A stretch of 38,394 nt of DNA from Candidatus Nanohalarchaeota archaeon (GTDB lineage Archaea > Nanohalarchaeota > Nanosalinia > Nanosalinales > JAFCCC01). The DNA lies in contig JAFCCC010000006.1 of the NCBI GenBank assembly GCA_017610385.1, forward strand, positions 1-38,394. The letters run 5' to 3'. A program made the translations under genes and the position numbers. Positions 22,802 to 30,323 of the stretch are shown one piece after another (within the stretch, counting starts at the first letter, position 1; every line of letters starts with the position of its first letter). The notes beneath the pieces were generated by a model that saw only the letters and a program-made list of their open reading frames with translations, had not been told where the DNA came from and did no database searches.

Positions 22802-23125
22802 ATGAAACTTTTGCTTTTTGTTTCATCACATTGTCCACACTGTCCAAGCGCGGAACGGGTTGTAAAGAAAGTTGCTCCAGATTATTCTGAACAGGGCCTA
22901 TTTTACACTAAAATAAGAACAAGAACTGTGGAGGGCAAAAAATTATCATTAAAACATTATATTAAAGGAACGCCAACGTTATTATTTCTTGATGAGACAG
23001 AAACAGAAGTAGGGAGAATCGTCGGCACACCTAGCGAAATGAATTTAAGAAACAAAATCGAGAAACTTCTGGGTCTTAAAACCTCTTTTTTCAAACGAAT
23101 TTTTGGTGGTAAAAATAAATCTTGA
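22802..23125 (+). CDS. Small CxxC thioredoxin-fold protein
   Basis: The 107-residue product starts MKLLLFVSSHCPHCPSAE, a beta strand followed by a CPHC redox centre typical of glutaredoxin-like and thioredoxin-like small proteins. GTPTLLFLD holds the cis-Pro. The C-terminal part is basic (FFKRIFGGKNKS). ATG 22802 directly follows the DUF59 stop and gives a normal N-terminus, so I prefer it to a frame-internal start at 22745. Function is probably disulfide exchange within this redox operon. Confidence 0.88.
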   Translation: MKLLLFVSSHCPHCPSAERVVKKVAPDYSEQGLFYTKIRTRTVEGKKLSLKHYIKGTPTLLFLDETETEVGRIVGTPSEMNLRNKIEKLLGLKTSFFKRIFGGKNKS

Positions 23126-23516
23126 TGAATTTTTAGAAAAGAAAAATATTATTGCGGTTGTGGGTGTCTCTATTGACAAGAAAAAATGGGGTTCACAAGT
23201 ATATAGAGCACTAAAACCGTTGAATTTTACTGCAGTTTATCCTGTAAATCCAAAATACAAAAAAATAGATGCAGATATTTGTTATTCTACTTTGAGTGCA
23301 TTACCGAAAAAACCAGATGTCGTCATAACCATAGTTCAACCGAAAATCACAGAACAGATTGTAAAAAAATGTAAAAAACTTGGAATAAATAAGGTTTGGA
23401 TGCAGCCGGGATCAGAATCAAAAAAAGCAATAAATTTTTGTGAGGATAATAAAATTCAAACAATTCATGATCTGTGTTTTGTTATAAACGGATTAAAGGA
23501 AAAATTTGATAAATGA
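23106..23516 (+). CDS. CoA-binding domain protein (YccU-like)
   Basis: The 136-residue protein is a Rossmann-fold CoA-binding protein of the CoA_binding_2 type. It has IIAVVGVSIDKKKWGSQVYR at the nucleotide loop, VYPVNPKYKKI, and the KPDVVITIVQP and KVWMQPGSES blocks. GTG 23106 is the likely start, with TTG 23103 as alternative; both lie inside the end of the preceding gene, which shows tight coupling. Function is unknown; binding of CoA or a nucleotide is expected. Its 3' end resembles the repeats that follow. Confidence 0.85.
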   Translation: MVKINLDEFLEKKNIIAVVGVSIDKKKWGSQVYRALKPLNFTAVYPVNPKYKKIDADICYSTLSALPKKPDVVITIVQPKITEQIVKKCKKLGINKVWMQPGSESKKAINFCEDNKIQTIHDLCFVINGLKEKFDK

Positions 23517-23520
23517 TTTA

Positions 23521-23624
23521 TAAAAATATGAAATAGAAATTGAATTTTTAAAAATATGAAATAAATAATTGAAATGGAAACTGAGTTATTAAAAATATGA
23601 AATAAACACCGTATATATGAAATA
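23521..23624. repeat. Four direct repeats upstream of a regulator gene
   Basis: TAAAAATATGAAATA occurs at 23521-23535, 23549-23563 and 23590-23604, and a shorter version, ATATGAAATA, at 23615-23624. A looser relative, AAAAATTTGATAAAT, overlaps the end of the CoA-binding gene (23500-23514). The spacing is uneven (28, 41 and 11 or 25 bases). They may be operator sites for the winged-helix gene 30 bases downstream, or copies of the preceding gene's 3' end. Confidence 0.7.
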
Positions 23625-23653
23625 ATGAATAATTTATTAAAAATTAGATTAAA

Positions 23654-23998
23654 ATGATAACATTTTTATGCAAAAAAATATCCAAAGAAGATTTAATTAG
23701 ATGTGCATTTGCATTAAATAAAACAGAATATAATTTATTGATTTTCTTATCGAAAAAAGAAGATAAATATACTGCAGCACAAATTTCAGAATTCATGAAA
23801 CTTGACAGAACAACAATTCAAAAGGCCATAAAAAATTTGGTTGATAAAAAAATAGTAAAAAGAACACAGCAAAATATTTCTGGTGGTGGCTATATGTTTT
23901 TGTACGCAATATCTGATAAAAAAAAGATTAAAGAAAAAATAAAGAAAGTTGTTAATAAATGGTGCAAAGGCGTTAAAGAATCAATTAATGAATTATAA
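23654..23998 (+). CDS. Winged-helix transcriptional regulator (MarR/TrmB-like)
   Basis: The 114-residue protein has a winged-helix core: NKTEYNLLIFLSKKEDKYTA, the recognition helix LDRTTIQKAIKNLVDKKIVK and a wing RTQQNISGGGYMFLYAIS. A basic C-terminal helix KKIKEKIKKVVNKWCKG may serve for dimerisation. Lone Cys residues near the N-terminus (FLCKK) and C-terminus (NKWCKG) could be redox-sensitive, though this is only a guess. The direct repeats just upstream suggest self-regulation. It follows the redox gene block in the same direction. Confidence 0.85.
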   Translation: MITFLCKKISKEDLIRCAFALNKTEYNLLIFLSKKEDKYTAAQISEFMKLDRTTIQKAIKNLVDKKIVKRTQQNISGGGYMFLYAISDKKKIKEKIKKVVNKWCKGVKESINEL

Positions 23999-24161
23999 CT
24001 TTTTCATAAAATGAAAATATGTATAAAATCTATATAGATTCCTTTTTAATGCGTATTGGATTTTAGTGCAACGTTCTCGAAGGCAAAAAATCAATATACT
24101 GTCTTGATTGAATATTCAATTCTCAAATAAATTAATAAATAACAAAAGAAATCTTTATGAA

Positions 24162-25001
24162 ATGTTAAAAAATATTATCTTTACTGCGTGCGACGCAAAA
24201 TATGGAGATTTCTTAGCAGATCACTGGTTAAAATCATTAAGAGAAAATGTAGATTGTTCTAATATTGATATTGTTATCCTTGATTATGGTCTTAATGAAA
24301 AGCAGAAAGAAAGATTAAATGGTGTAAAAATAGTAAAATGCGAAAGAGATGGTCATGTTGTAAATATAAGATATAGAGATATGAAAAAGTATTTAGAAAA
24401 TCATACTTATGATCAAGTCCTTTCTATTGATGGTGGAGATATTATTTTTCAATCAGATATCAACAATGAGTTTGAAAGACACAAAAACAAATTCAGAGCT
24501 GTTTTTGAAGATTTTTATTTGCCATTTGCAGAATTCTTTAGTTCAGATTGCTTTTCTAAAACAGATGCTAAAAAGTTCAGAGAATTCTTTAAGGATAAAA
24601 AAACATTAAATGGTGGAGTAGTGTTTGCGCCCGCAAATAAATTTGTAGAACTTTGTGATTATGTTGTAACTACCATTCAAAATATGAGCCGATACGGTCC
24701 AGACCAAATCGCCATGAATTATTTTATGCTTAATCATGACTTTAAAGCATTAGATTCAGATTATAATTTTGCAATTCATACTACGAGAAGAAAATTCAAA
24801 ATAAGAAATGGCATTTTTTATGATAAAAATGACCACAAAATTCCAATTGTGCATAATATTGGTTATTTTTCATGGTATAGACCTATTCGGAACTTTGGGT
24901 ACGGCCATGATAGAAATCAATTAAAAATACCCCTATTCTATCTAACAAGAATGTTATACTTGATGATGCATGTGATTAAATCTCATAAGAAGAGTAAATA
25001 G
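24162..25001 (+). CDS. Glycosyltransferase, GT-A fold (GT8-like)
   Basis: The 279-residue product resembles GT8-like retaining glycosyltransferases. The N-terminal strand NIIFTACDAKYGDFLADHWL is followed by the metal-binding DGGD (90-93) in VLSIDGGDIIF in place of DxD, then LNGGVVFAP, YGPDQIAMNYF and the His-containing IVHNIGYFSWYRP. It transfers a sugar from a nucleotide sugar to an unknown acceptor, probably a glycan or glycolipid. ATG 24162 gives the normal domain start; a TTG frame start at 24108 is unlikely. The final codons and stop are duplicated in tandem downstream. Confidence 0.8.
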   Translation: MLKNIIFTACDAKYGDFLADHWLKSLRENVDCSNIDIVILDYGLNEKQKERLNGVKIVKCERDGHVVNIRYRDMKKYLENHTYDQVLSIDGGDIIFQSDINNEFERHKNKFRAVFEDFYLPFAEFFSSDCFSKTDAKKFREFFKDKKTLNGGVVFAPANKFVELCDYVVTTIQNMSRYGPDQIAMNYFMLNHDFKALDSDYNFAIHTTRRKFKIRNGIFYDKNDHKIPIVHNIGYFSWYRPIRNFGYGHDRNQLKIPLFYLTRMLYLMMHVIKSHKKSK

Positions 25002-25038
25002 CAGATACAATCTCAGAAGAAGAGTAAATAGGAGATAT
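24979..25038. repeat. 30-bp tandem duplication of the glycosyltransferase 3' end
   Basis: Two adjacent 30-bp copies (24979-25008 and 25009-25038) differ at three positions. Each contains AATCTCA followed by AAGAAGAGTAAATAG; the first holds the last codons and stop of the gene, the second would encode KSQKKSK and a second stop. Confidence 0.85.
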
Positions 25039-25175
25039 AAAATAATTACTCAAAGGCAACAAGTATTATAGCAAACTTCATATTTTAAAGTTTATAAGAA
25101 TTAAAGAACTCATTCTAAGCTCGATTTATGTGAGTTATATATAGCGGTTCTGGTAAATTGTTCTTAGTGAATGAA

Positions 25176-25427
25176 ATGGCGAAAACTACAGCGAAAAAAT
25201 CTATTAAAAAATCTGTTAAGAAAGCAATTGCAAGGCCTACTGAAAAGGCATCACAGGAATGTACCAACTGTTGTTCAATACACCATGCACCTTTTGCAGG
25301 AGTAATATTTATTCTTGCAATTTTGTGGATTCTCCAAGAATTTGAAATTCTGGCATGGAATCTTCCGTGGCTACCAATTATCATTGGTCTAGTAGCATTA
25401 GGTGGGTTAACAGCTCGAAATAAGTAG
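25176..25427 (+). CDS. Small membrane protein with basic N-terminus
   Basis: The 83-residue protein begins with a Lys/Ala-rich segment (MAKTTAKKSIKKSVKKAIAR), then a Cys/His cluster ECTNCCSIHH, and two hydrophobic helices, FAGVIFILAILWILQEF and LPWLPIIIGLVALGGL. The cluster of three Cys and two His directly before the membrane may bind metal. ATG 25176 lies about 35 bases after a GTTATATATAG TATA box (about 25134-25144). Similar two-helix proteins with a Lys-rich start are, from memory, frequent in DPANN genomes; function is unknown. Confidence 0.7.
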   Translation: MAKTTAKKSIKKSVKKAIARPTEKASQECTNCCSIHHAPFAGVIFILAILWILQEFEILAWNLPWLPIIIGLVALGGLTARNK

Positions 25428-25522
25428 GCTCTTAATTGAGCTTACCATCTTATCTTTTTCTATAAAAGGATCTAATTTAATTTTGATTGTTAATTGTTTT
25501 CAGCAGAAATAAAAAATAACTC

Positions 25523-25903
25523 CTAATTTTCTAAAAAGGCTCTATTTAAAATATCCCAGCGTCCATCTACAACTGCGTAAGTTACAGTTTCATTTTGAAC
25601 AATTAGTGTAGAATTATGCGGCGTTATGATATGCGCGATAAATTTACTAGCGCGATCACCGTATCCGTCATTTTTACACTTGAAGGTAAAATCAAATTGC
25701 CACGCTTCTTCAGCTAAGTTAGTTATTTTGATTAATTTCAAATCAAAACCGTCGAATTTATACATTGGAGCGCCCTCCATAACTAATTTAGCTAATTGAG
25801 CTGCATTTTCTTGGGAATAAGGCGCTTCTTTTTCAACGCATCCAGAAATGAAAATCGCGATAATTAACATCATACTCAAAATAAAAAGGAATTTTTTATT
25901 CAT
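25523..25903 (-). CDS. Lipoprotein, unknown function
   Basis: The 126-residue protein has a lipoprotein signal with lipobox ISGC (Cys about 22) after MNKKFLFILSMMLIIAIF. The mature domain of about 100 residues is beta-rich, with FDLKLIKITNLAEEAWQFDF and a closing TYAVVDGRWDILNRAF. It would be anchored outside the cell membrane by lipid. No family is recognised. It is encoded opposite to its neighbours and convergent with the small membrane protein. Confidence 0.8.
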   Translation of the reverse strand: MNKKFLFILSMMLIIAIFISGCVEKEAPYSQENAAQLAKLVMEGAPMYKFDGFDLKLIKITNLAEEAWQFDFTFKCKNDGYGDRASKFIAHIITPHNSTLIVQNETVTYAVVDGRWDILNRAFLEN

Positions 25904-25999
25904 TTTGCTGATTCAAATATTATTCTACGGTATTAAAAAGCTATGTTTCAAGGGGAATAAATAAAAGCTTATCCTCTGTTATTAGAATAAGTGATTAAT

Positions 26000-26179
26000 A
26001 TGGAATTTGAAATAAAGGGAACTGCGGTTGTTAAAAAAAATACACAAACATTTTCTAAAATAATAACTGCTCAAAGTAAAAAGCATGCTGAAGAAATCGT
26101 TTTGGCATCGCTGGGAAGTAATTACAAAATACATAGACAGGATATCAAAATACTTGAAATTAATGAGGTTAAAAAATGA
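26000..26179 (+). CDS. rplX: Ribosomal protein eL18a/LX
   Basis: The 59-residue product is the short archaeal LX protein: EFEIKGTAVVKKNTQTFSK, then ITAQSKKHAEEIVLASLGSN and the closing DIKILEINEV strand. It belongs to the large subunit. ATG 26000 follows GTGATTA; an in-frame GTG at 25991 is less likely. The stop overlaps the prefoldin start (ATGA). The order LX, prefoldin alpha, ftsY is conserved in archaea; the eIF6 and eL31 genes often found just upstream are elsewhere here. Confidence 0.92.
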   Translation: MEFEIKGTAVVKKNTQTFSKIITAQSKKHAEEIVLASLGSNYKIHRQDIKILEINEVKK

Positions 26180-26580
26180 GTGTGCAAGAGAAAATAATGC
26201 AATATCAAGAATTGCAGCAAAATTTGCAAATGCTGGAGCAATACAAACAAGGAGTTTTATCGGTACTACAAGAAATTTCTTCAACACAGGAAACTTTAAA
26301 AGAATTGCAAAAAGCAAAAAACGATGATGAAGTATTATTTCCCATTGGTTCTGGAATTCTAGTACCAGGAAAACTAAACAATTCTAAGGAAGCTCTAACG
26401 AGTATCGGCGGCAAAACACTTGTTATGAAAACTTTAGAGGAATCAAATAATTTTTTGCAAAAAAGGCGTGGAGAACAAGAAGAAATTTTAGTGAATTTAG
26501 ACAAACAAATACAAGAACATTATTCTGCCGTGCAAAAAACAATGACTGAAATACAAGAACTTCAAAAAAAACACGATTAA
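26176..26580 (+). CDS. pfdA: Prefoldin alpha subunit
   Basis: The 134-residue protein has two long coiled-coil helices (about 1-50 and 88-132) around a beta-hairpin, VLFPIGSGILVPGKL, which is the prefoldin alpha signature. Prefoldin (alpha2 beta4) captures unfolded proteins for the chaperonin. It overlaps eL18a/LX by four bases and stops one base before the ftsY ATG, so translation is coupled. Confidence 0.93.
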   Translation: MSVQEKIMQYQELQQNLQMLEQYKQGVLSVLQEISSTQETLKELQKAKNDDEVLFPIGSGILVPGKLNNSKEALTSIGGKTLVMKTLEESNNFLQKRRGEQEEILVNLDKQIQEHYSAVQKTMTEIQELQKKHD

Positions 26581-26581
26581 A

Positions 26582-27478
26582 ATGTTTAAGGGATTACGAG
26601 AAACACTTAACAAATTCTCACAAAAAGCCAAAGAAACAATTAGTGAAAAAGAAATTTCATTAAAAGATTTAAAAAAACCACTAGAGGAATTTAACTTGCA
26701 ATTAATTAAAAATAATGTTTCCTTTACTGTTTCTGAAAAAATTATTGAAGATTTAACTAATAAATTTAAAGGAACGAAAATTAACCGTGGTTCATTAGAA
26801 GTTTTTTTAGAAAAATCCATTAGAAAAAGTTTATTAGAAATATTAAATTTGGAAAAAATCAATTTGGAAAATTTTATAGAAAAAAACAGACCCGCGTTAT
26901 TTCTGTTTATGGGTTTTAATGGTTCAGGAAAGACGACGACAATTGCTAAAATAGCCAAAAAGTTCAAAGATAGATTCAAAATAGTTTTAGCAGCGGGGGA
27001 TACGTTTAGAGCCGCTTCAATTGAGCAATTAGAAGAACACGCAGAAAATCTGGGTTTAAAAGTTATAAAACAAACTTATGGTGCGGATGCTGCTGCAGTT
27101 ATTTTCGATGCAAAAAAACACGCAGAAACAGAGAATTTAGATCTTATTTTAGCAGATACTGCTGGAAGAGCGCATACAAATATTAATCTAATCGGAGAAT
27201 TAGAAAAAATTATAAGAGTTAATAAACCGGATTTAAAAATTTTGCTTGTTGATTCACTTGTTGGAAATGATATTCTAAATCAAATTGAGGTTTATGAAAA
27301 AATTGGATTTGATTGCACAATATTAACAAAAACAGATGTAGATACTAGAGGCGGCACGATTTTAAATTTAGCATACTTAACAAAAAAGCCAATTTTATAT
27401 TTAGGAACTGGACAAGATTACAAAAACATAGAAGAATTTTCAGCAGAAAAAGTAATTAATTTACTTCTCAGTTCTTAA
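26582..27478 (+). CDS. ftsY: Signal recognition particle receptor FtsY
   Basis: The 298-residue GTPase has a helical N domain (about 1-95) and a G domain. Motifs are G1 GFNGSGKTTT, the AAGDTFRAASIEQLEEHAE helix, G3 LADTAGR, G4 TKTD and the closing GTGQDYKNIEEF. It docks ribosome-SRP complexes at the membrane. There is no acidic A domain, as in many archaea. The last codons (VINLLLSS) and stop are the first unit of a 19-bp tandem array that runs to 27571. Confidence 0.96.
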   Translation: MFKGLRETLNKFSQKAKETISEKEISLKDLKKPLEEFNLQLIKNNVSFTVSEKIIEDLTNKFKGTKINRGSLEVFLEKSIRKSLLEILNLEKINLENFIEKNRPALFLFMGFNGSGKTTTIAKIAKKFKDRFKIVLAAGDTFRAASIEQLEEHAENLGLKVIKQTYGADAAAVIFDAKKHAETENLDLILADTAGRAHTNINLIGELEKIIRVNKPDLKILLVDSLVGNDILNQIEVYEKIGFDCTILTKTDVDTRGGTILNLAYLTKKPILYLGTGQDYKNIEEFSAEKVINLLLSS

Positions 27479-27571
27479 TTTATTTTTCAGTTCTTAAGCT
27501 GCTCATCCGTTTTTAATTTACTTCTCAGTTCTTAACATACTTCTTAGTTCCCAACATACTTCTCAATTAAA
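27458..27571. repeat. Six-unit 19-bp tandem array across the ftsY 3' end
   Basis: Units start at 27458, 27477, 27496, 27515, 27534 and 27553, each exactly 19 bp. Units 1 and 4 are identical, AATTTACTTCTCAGTTCTT; unit 2 differs at two positions, units 5 and 6 at several, and unit 3 is the most diverged. Unit 1 encodes the FtsY C-terminus, and the array ends within the last codons of the convergent gene. Confidence 0.9.
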
Positions 27572-27872
27572 TTTTACTTAATCTATTTAATTGATCTTCA
27601 AGAATTTCTAGTGTTTTGTATAGTTCCCAAAGTTTTCGGCTTGTTTCATTTGTTTTTGTTTCTGCTTGAATTCCAAAACGAGCATTTAACAATTGTGACA
27701 TATGTTGTTTTAGACTAATCATAAGCACGTTAAAATCTTCATTAACTTGTTCTTTTATCTCAAAAAGAACCTCTTTCTTAATTTGATTCCTTAAAAGTTT
27801 TGTTCTTCGTTTAACATATTTTTCTACACCAATTTTTTTTCTAATTAAGGAATATAATTTTTCAATTGACAT
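27567..27872 (-). CDS. Helical coiled-coil protein, unknown
   Basis: The 101-residue product is all helical and charged: IRKKIGVEKYVKRRTKLLRN in the N-terminal half, then KEQVNEDFNVLMISLKQHMS, and a C-terminal coiled coil KLWELYKTLEILEDQLNRLS. It has no signal, membrane segment or metal motif. A dimeric or scaffold role is possible, but no family is recognised. It is convergent with ftsY; its last codons lie in the 19-bp repeat array. A TATA-like ATATATTAG lies just upstream (about 27888-27900). Confidence 0.65.
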   Translation of the reverse strand: MSIEKLYSLIRKKIGVEKYVKRRTKLLRNQIKKEVLFEIKEQVNEDFNVLMISLKQHMSQLLNARFGIQAETKTNETSRKLWELYKTLEILEDQLNRLSKI

Positions 27873-27994
27873 ATTCCGTAGTAGTATTAACTAATATATA
27901 TAACTATCGGAGAGTTGTTACTATTCAGTTATAAGTAACCAATATAGTTTACATTTTTTTTAAAATTTATATTGATTGAAGTCAAATTAAAATC

Positions 27995-28573
27995 ATGGAT
28001 TGTTTATTTTGTCAACTAATTGAAAGTGGAAAACTTTTAAAGATCTTGGAAAGTCCTAATTTCGTGGCTTTTTTAGATATTGCCCCTCGAACAAAAGGCC
28101 AAACACTTGTTGTTTCTAAAAAACATTTTGAGAATTTTGAAAGTTTACCTCCTGAACTTCTAGGTGAATTAAATCTAGTTACGCAAGCGGTGGTCAAAAA
28201 TATTAAGTCCAAATTGAAAGCAAAAGGTGTTTCAATGGCTGTAAATTCCGGAGAGCTTGCAGGGCAGAGAATTCCACACTTTGCTTTAATTGTCTACCCG
28301 CGTTATGAGGAAGAAGAAACAAAGGGAGTTCCTGTTGGCGCATTTTTTAAACCAATTGAAACCAATGAAGAAGAATTAACAGAACTTGCGAAAAAACTGA
28401 ATATTAAATTAAGTGTTTCAAATAAAACATTAGAACCAAAAAAAGAACAAATAATTTCTGAAAAGAAATCTGAACAGAAAGAGCAACTAAAAGAAGAATT
28501 AGTTGGAAAACTCAAATCACGAAACACTAAAAAGAAAACAACACGGAAAAAAGAATATGTTGAGTTTGTTTAG
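27995..28573 (+). CDS. HIT-domain protein lacking the catalytic His
   Basis: The 192-residue protein has a HIT fold: N-terminal CLFCQLIESGK with a CxxC, FVAFLDIAPRTKGQTLVVSK, and the block GQRIPHFALIVYPR. In active HIT hydrolases the last block is H-x-H-x-H; here H95 is kept, but the next two positions are A97 and I99, so the nucleophilic His is gone. It is probably a nucleotide-binding or regulatory relative. A Lys/Glu-rich tail of about 65 residues follows (from about 128), ending TTRKKEYVEFV. Neighbouring genes give no clue to substrate. Confidence 0.85.
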   Translation: MDCLFCQLIESGKLLKILESPNFVAFLDIAPRTKGQTLVVSKKHFENFESLPPELLGELNLVTQAVVKNIKSKLKAKGVSMAVNSGELAGQRIPHFALIVYPRYEEEETKGVPVGAFFKPIETNEEELTELAKKLNIKLSVSNKTLEPKKEQIISEKKSEQKEQLKEELVGKLKSRNTKKKTTRKKEYVEFV

Positions 28574-28607
28574 CACATAAACCGTGCTCTGAGTAAATTG
28601 CGAAAGC

Positions 28608-28622
28608 AGTACGTACTTTTTT
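28608..28622 (+). terminator. Candidate terminator after the HIT gene
   Basis: The palindrome AGTACGTACT runs directly into a T6 tract. The GTACTTTTTT end recurs in the terminator at 30986-31016. Confidence 0.45.
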
Positions 28623-28657
28623 AAAGATCTAATTAAATTATAAAATTGGTGAATTAA

Positions 28658-29233
28658 ATGGCGTTTTTTGGTATTTTAAAATGTGTTCCGAAAGAAGTTA
28701 TATCCGTCTTAGGGGAGCGACGAGAAGATTATATGGAGGACGTTCCTCTGCCAGATAGTGCAGAAGAATTATGGGATTACCTTCAGAGCCACAGAGCAAA
28801 CTCAGATGATACTAATGTTTTTGGTATAATGGAAGGACAGAATCCGTATCTTGCTCCATTAGTTTATAAAAGTCTAAGAAGAGTTGAACAATTTCTACAA
28901 GATAATGGATATTTGAAACATTCAAAATATTACGAAGCGTATGTGATGGTTGAGTATACACCTAATACAGATAATACAACAGATACTTCTTCTATACTTG
29001 AAGGAGTAAATGTAAATCTGGGAGGATTTACAACCCAAATGAGAAGATGGGTAGCAGAAGAAATATTAACAGAAAAAATGCATGAAGATGCAGAAAAACT
29101 TAGAATGGTGAATTTATCAACCATAACCGAGTTAAATCCGGAAGCATTTTTACTACCAGAAAGTGCGGTTTTATTGGAGGATGCGGTCAATAAACTTCGA
29201 ATTGATGTACCTAACTCATGCGGTTATGCTTAA
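28658..29233 (+). CDS. Unknown conserved-looking cytoplasmic protein
   Basis: The 191-residue protein starts MAFFGILKCVPKEVISVLGE and has a helical first half with DSAEELWDYLQSHRANSDD and NPYLAPLVYKSLRRVEQFLQ. Its middle strand AYVMVEYTPN leads into a Thr/Asp/Asn linker, then helices such as MRRWVAEEILTEKMHEDAEK. It has no signal peptide, membrane segment or recognisable motif. It is less lysine-rich and more acidic than its neighbours. GGTGAATTAA precedes the ATG. I do not recognise a family. Confidence 0.7.
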   Translation: MAFFGILKCVPKEVISVLGERREDYMEDVPLPDSAEELWDYLQSHRANSDDTNVFGIMEGQNPYLAPLVYKSLRRVEQFLQDNGYLKHSKYYEAYVMVEYTPNTDNTTDTSSILEGVNVNLGGFTTQMRRWVAEEILTEKMHEDAEKLRMVNLSTITELNPEAFLLPESAVLLEDAVNKLRIDVPNSCGYA

Positions 29234-29246
29234 AAGTCAGACAAAG

Positions 29247-29265
29247 ATACTTTTTTTAAGAGTAT
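29247..29265 (+). terminator. Candidate terminator after the unknown gene
   Basis: ATACT and AGTAT form a 5-bp inverted repeat around a T7 run, 14 bases past the stop at 29233. Confidence 0.4.
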
Positions 29266-29411
29266 ATTGTAATGAAAAGAAAACCCTGTTGAGTGTATTT
29301 GAATAATTCGTAAAGATTTCATGCAAAAATCAAATTGAGCGTTGCATTTCTCTTTTTTGGTCAAATATATACTAAATACACATATATACTTTTTATGGTG
29401 ATATATATTCG

Positions 29412-30323
29412 ATGAAAAGAAAAATTATAAAATTGGGGGACACCACACACGTTATTTCTTTACCAGCAGTATGGTTCAGAGATAATGAATTAGGTGCTGG
29501 AGATGAATTAGAAGTAGAAATCGCTGGACCTGATTTACGAGTTTCTACTAAAAAAGATCCAAATTTGGAAAAAATTACACTTTATTTAAAAAATTTGAGT
29601 AAATCCTCTATCGCGGCACATTTAAAAGCAGCATATGTCAAAGGATACGGAGAAATTAAACTAATTGTAGGAGATGGATCAGCTATCGAAACCGTACAAG
29701 ATATTTTTTCATCAATGATTGGTTTTGAAATAATAGAACAAGCCAAAGATATTGTAATTATAAAAGATCTTTCTTATGAAGGAGAAATATCACCAATAAT
29801 GATAATTAAAAAGTGTTTTGCTATAATTTCATCTTGTTCAGAAGATGGTCTTAAAGCCGTAAAAAATGGAGATAAAAAAGTATTAAGCGAACTAAAAGAA
29901 CGGGATTTTGTTTTAAATAGATTCATTAATTTTTATTTGAGAAAAATTATTCAAAACAAATGGGTTGTTGAAAAAGATTCTAAACTATTATTTTCCTTTA
30001 TAAATTTATTAGAATATCTTGGAGACCACTATTCAAATATGAGTAAAGCGCTCAGTAAGCAAGATGATGCCGTTCATAACGACGTTGTGGAATTCTGGGA
30101 ATATATGAATAAAATGACACAAACGATATCAGAAAATTTCTTTGAATTTAATAATGAAGCAATAGTAATGATTTTAGATTCTATTCATAAATTAAATAAA
30201 AGGATTGATGTTTCTTTAAAAGAAAGAAAAGAAGCAGTAAATATAATTTCATTAAACTGGTTAAAAAATATTGCAAATACCCTCAATGATCTTGCAATAT
30301 ATGAATTAATGATGAACTTATAG
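29412..30323 (+). CDS. AbrB-PhoU fusion regulator
   Basis: The 303-residue protein has an N-terminal SpoVT/AbrB-type DNA-binding domain (about 1-50: RKIIKLGDTTHVISLPAVWF, then ELGAGDELEVEI). PhoU-like helical bundles follow (about 90-300). Archaeal proteins with this layout are annotated as phosphate uptake regulators and may bind metal clusters through acidic residues. No pst transporter lies nearby, so the target is unknown. TATA-like boxes ATATATAC occur twice at about 29365-29390, and GGTGAT lies about ten bases before the ATG. The 3' end is duplicated in tandem (19 bp). Confidence 0.88.
   Translation: MKRKIIKLGDTTHVISLPAVWFRDNELGAGDELEVEIAGPDLRVSTKKDPNLEKITLYLKNLSKSSIAAHLKAAYVKGYGEIKLIVGDGSAIETVQDIFSSMIGFEIIEQAKDIVIIKDLSYEGEISPIMIIKKCFAIISSCSEDGLKAVKNGDKKVLSELKERDFVLNRFINFYLRKIIQNKWVVEKDSKLLFSFINLLEYLGDHYSNMSKALSKQDDAVHNDVVEFWEYMNKMTQTISENFFEFNNEAIVMILDSIHKLNKRIDVSLKERKEAVNIISLNWLKNIANTLNDLAIYELMMNL

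Noticed and set aside
23521-23624. CRISPR array
   Set aside because: Repeats are only about 15 bp, spacing is irregular, spacers are AT-rich and not unique, and no cas gene is present.
25107-25136. AACTCA...TGAGTT inverted repeat before the small membrane protein
   Set aside because: Arms of only six bases with an 18-base spacer overlapping the TATA box; likely chance in AT-rich DNA.
27458-27571. CRISPR-like or protein-coding repeat
   Set aside because: Units abut without spacers, and the 19-bp period shifts the reading frame at each unit.
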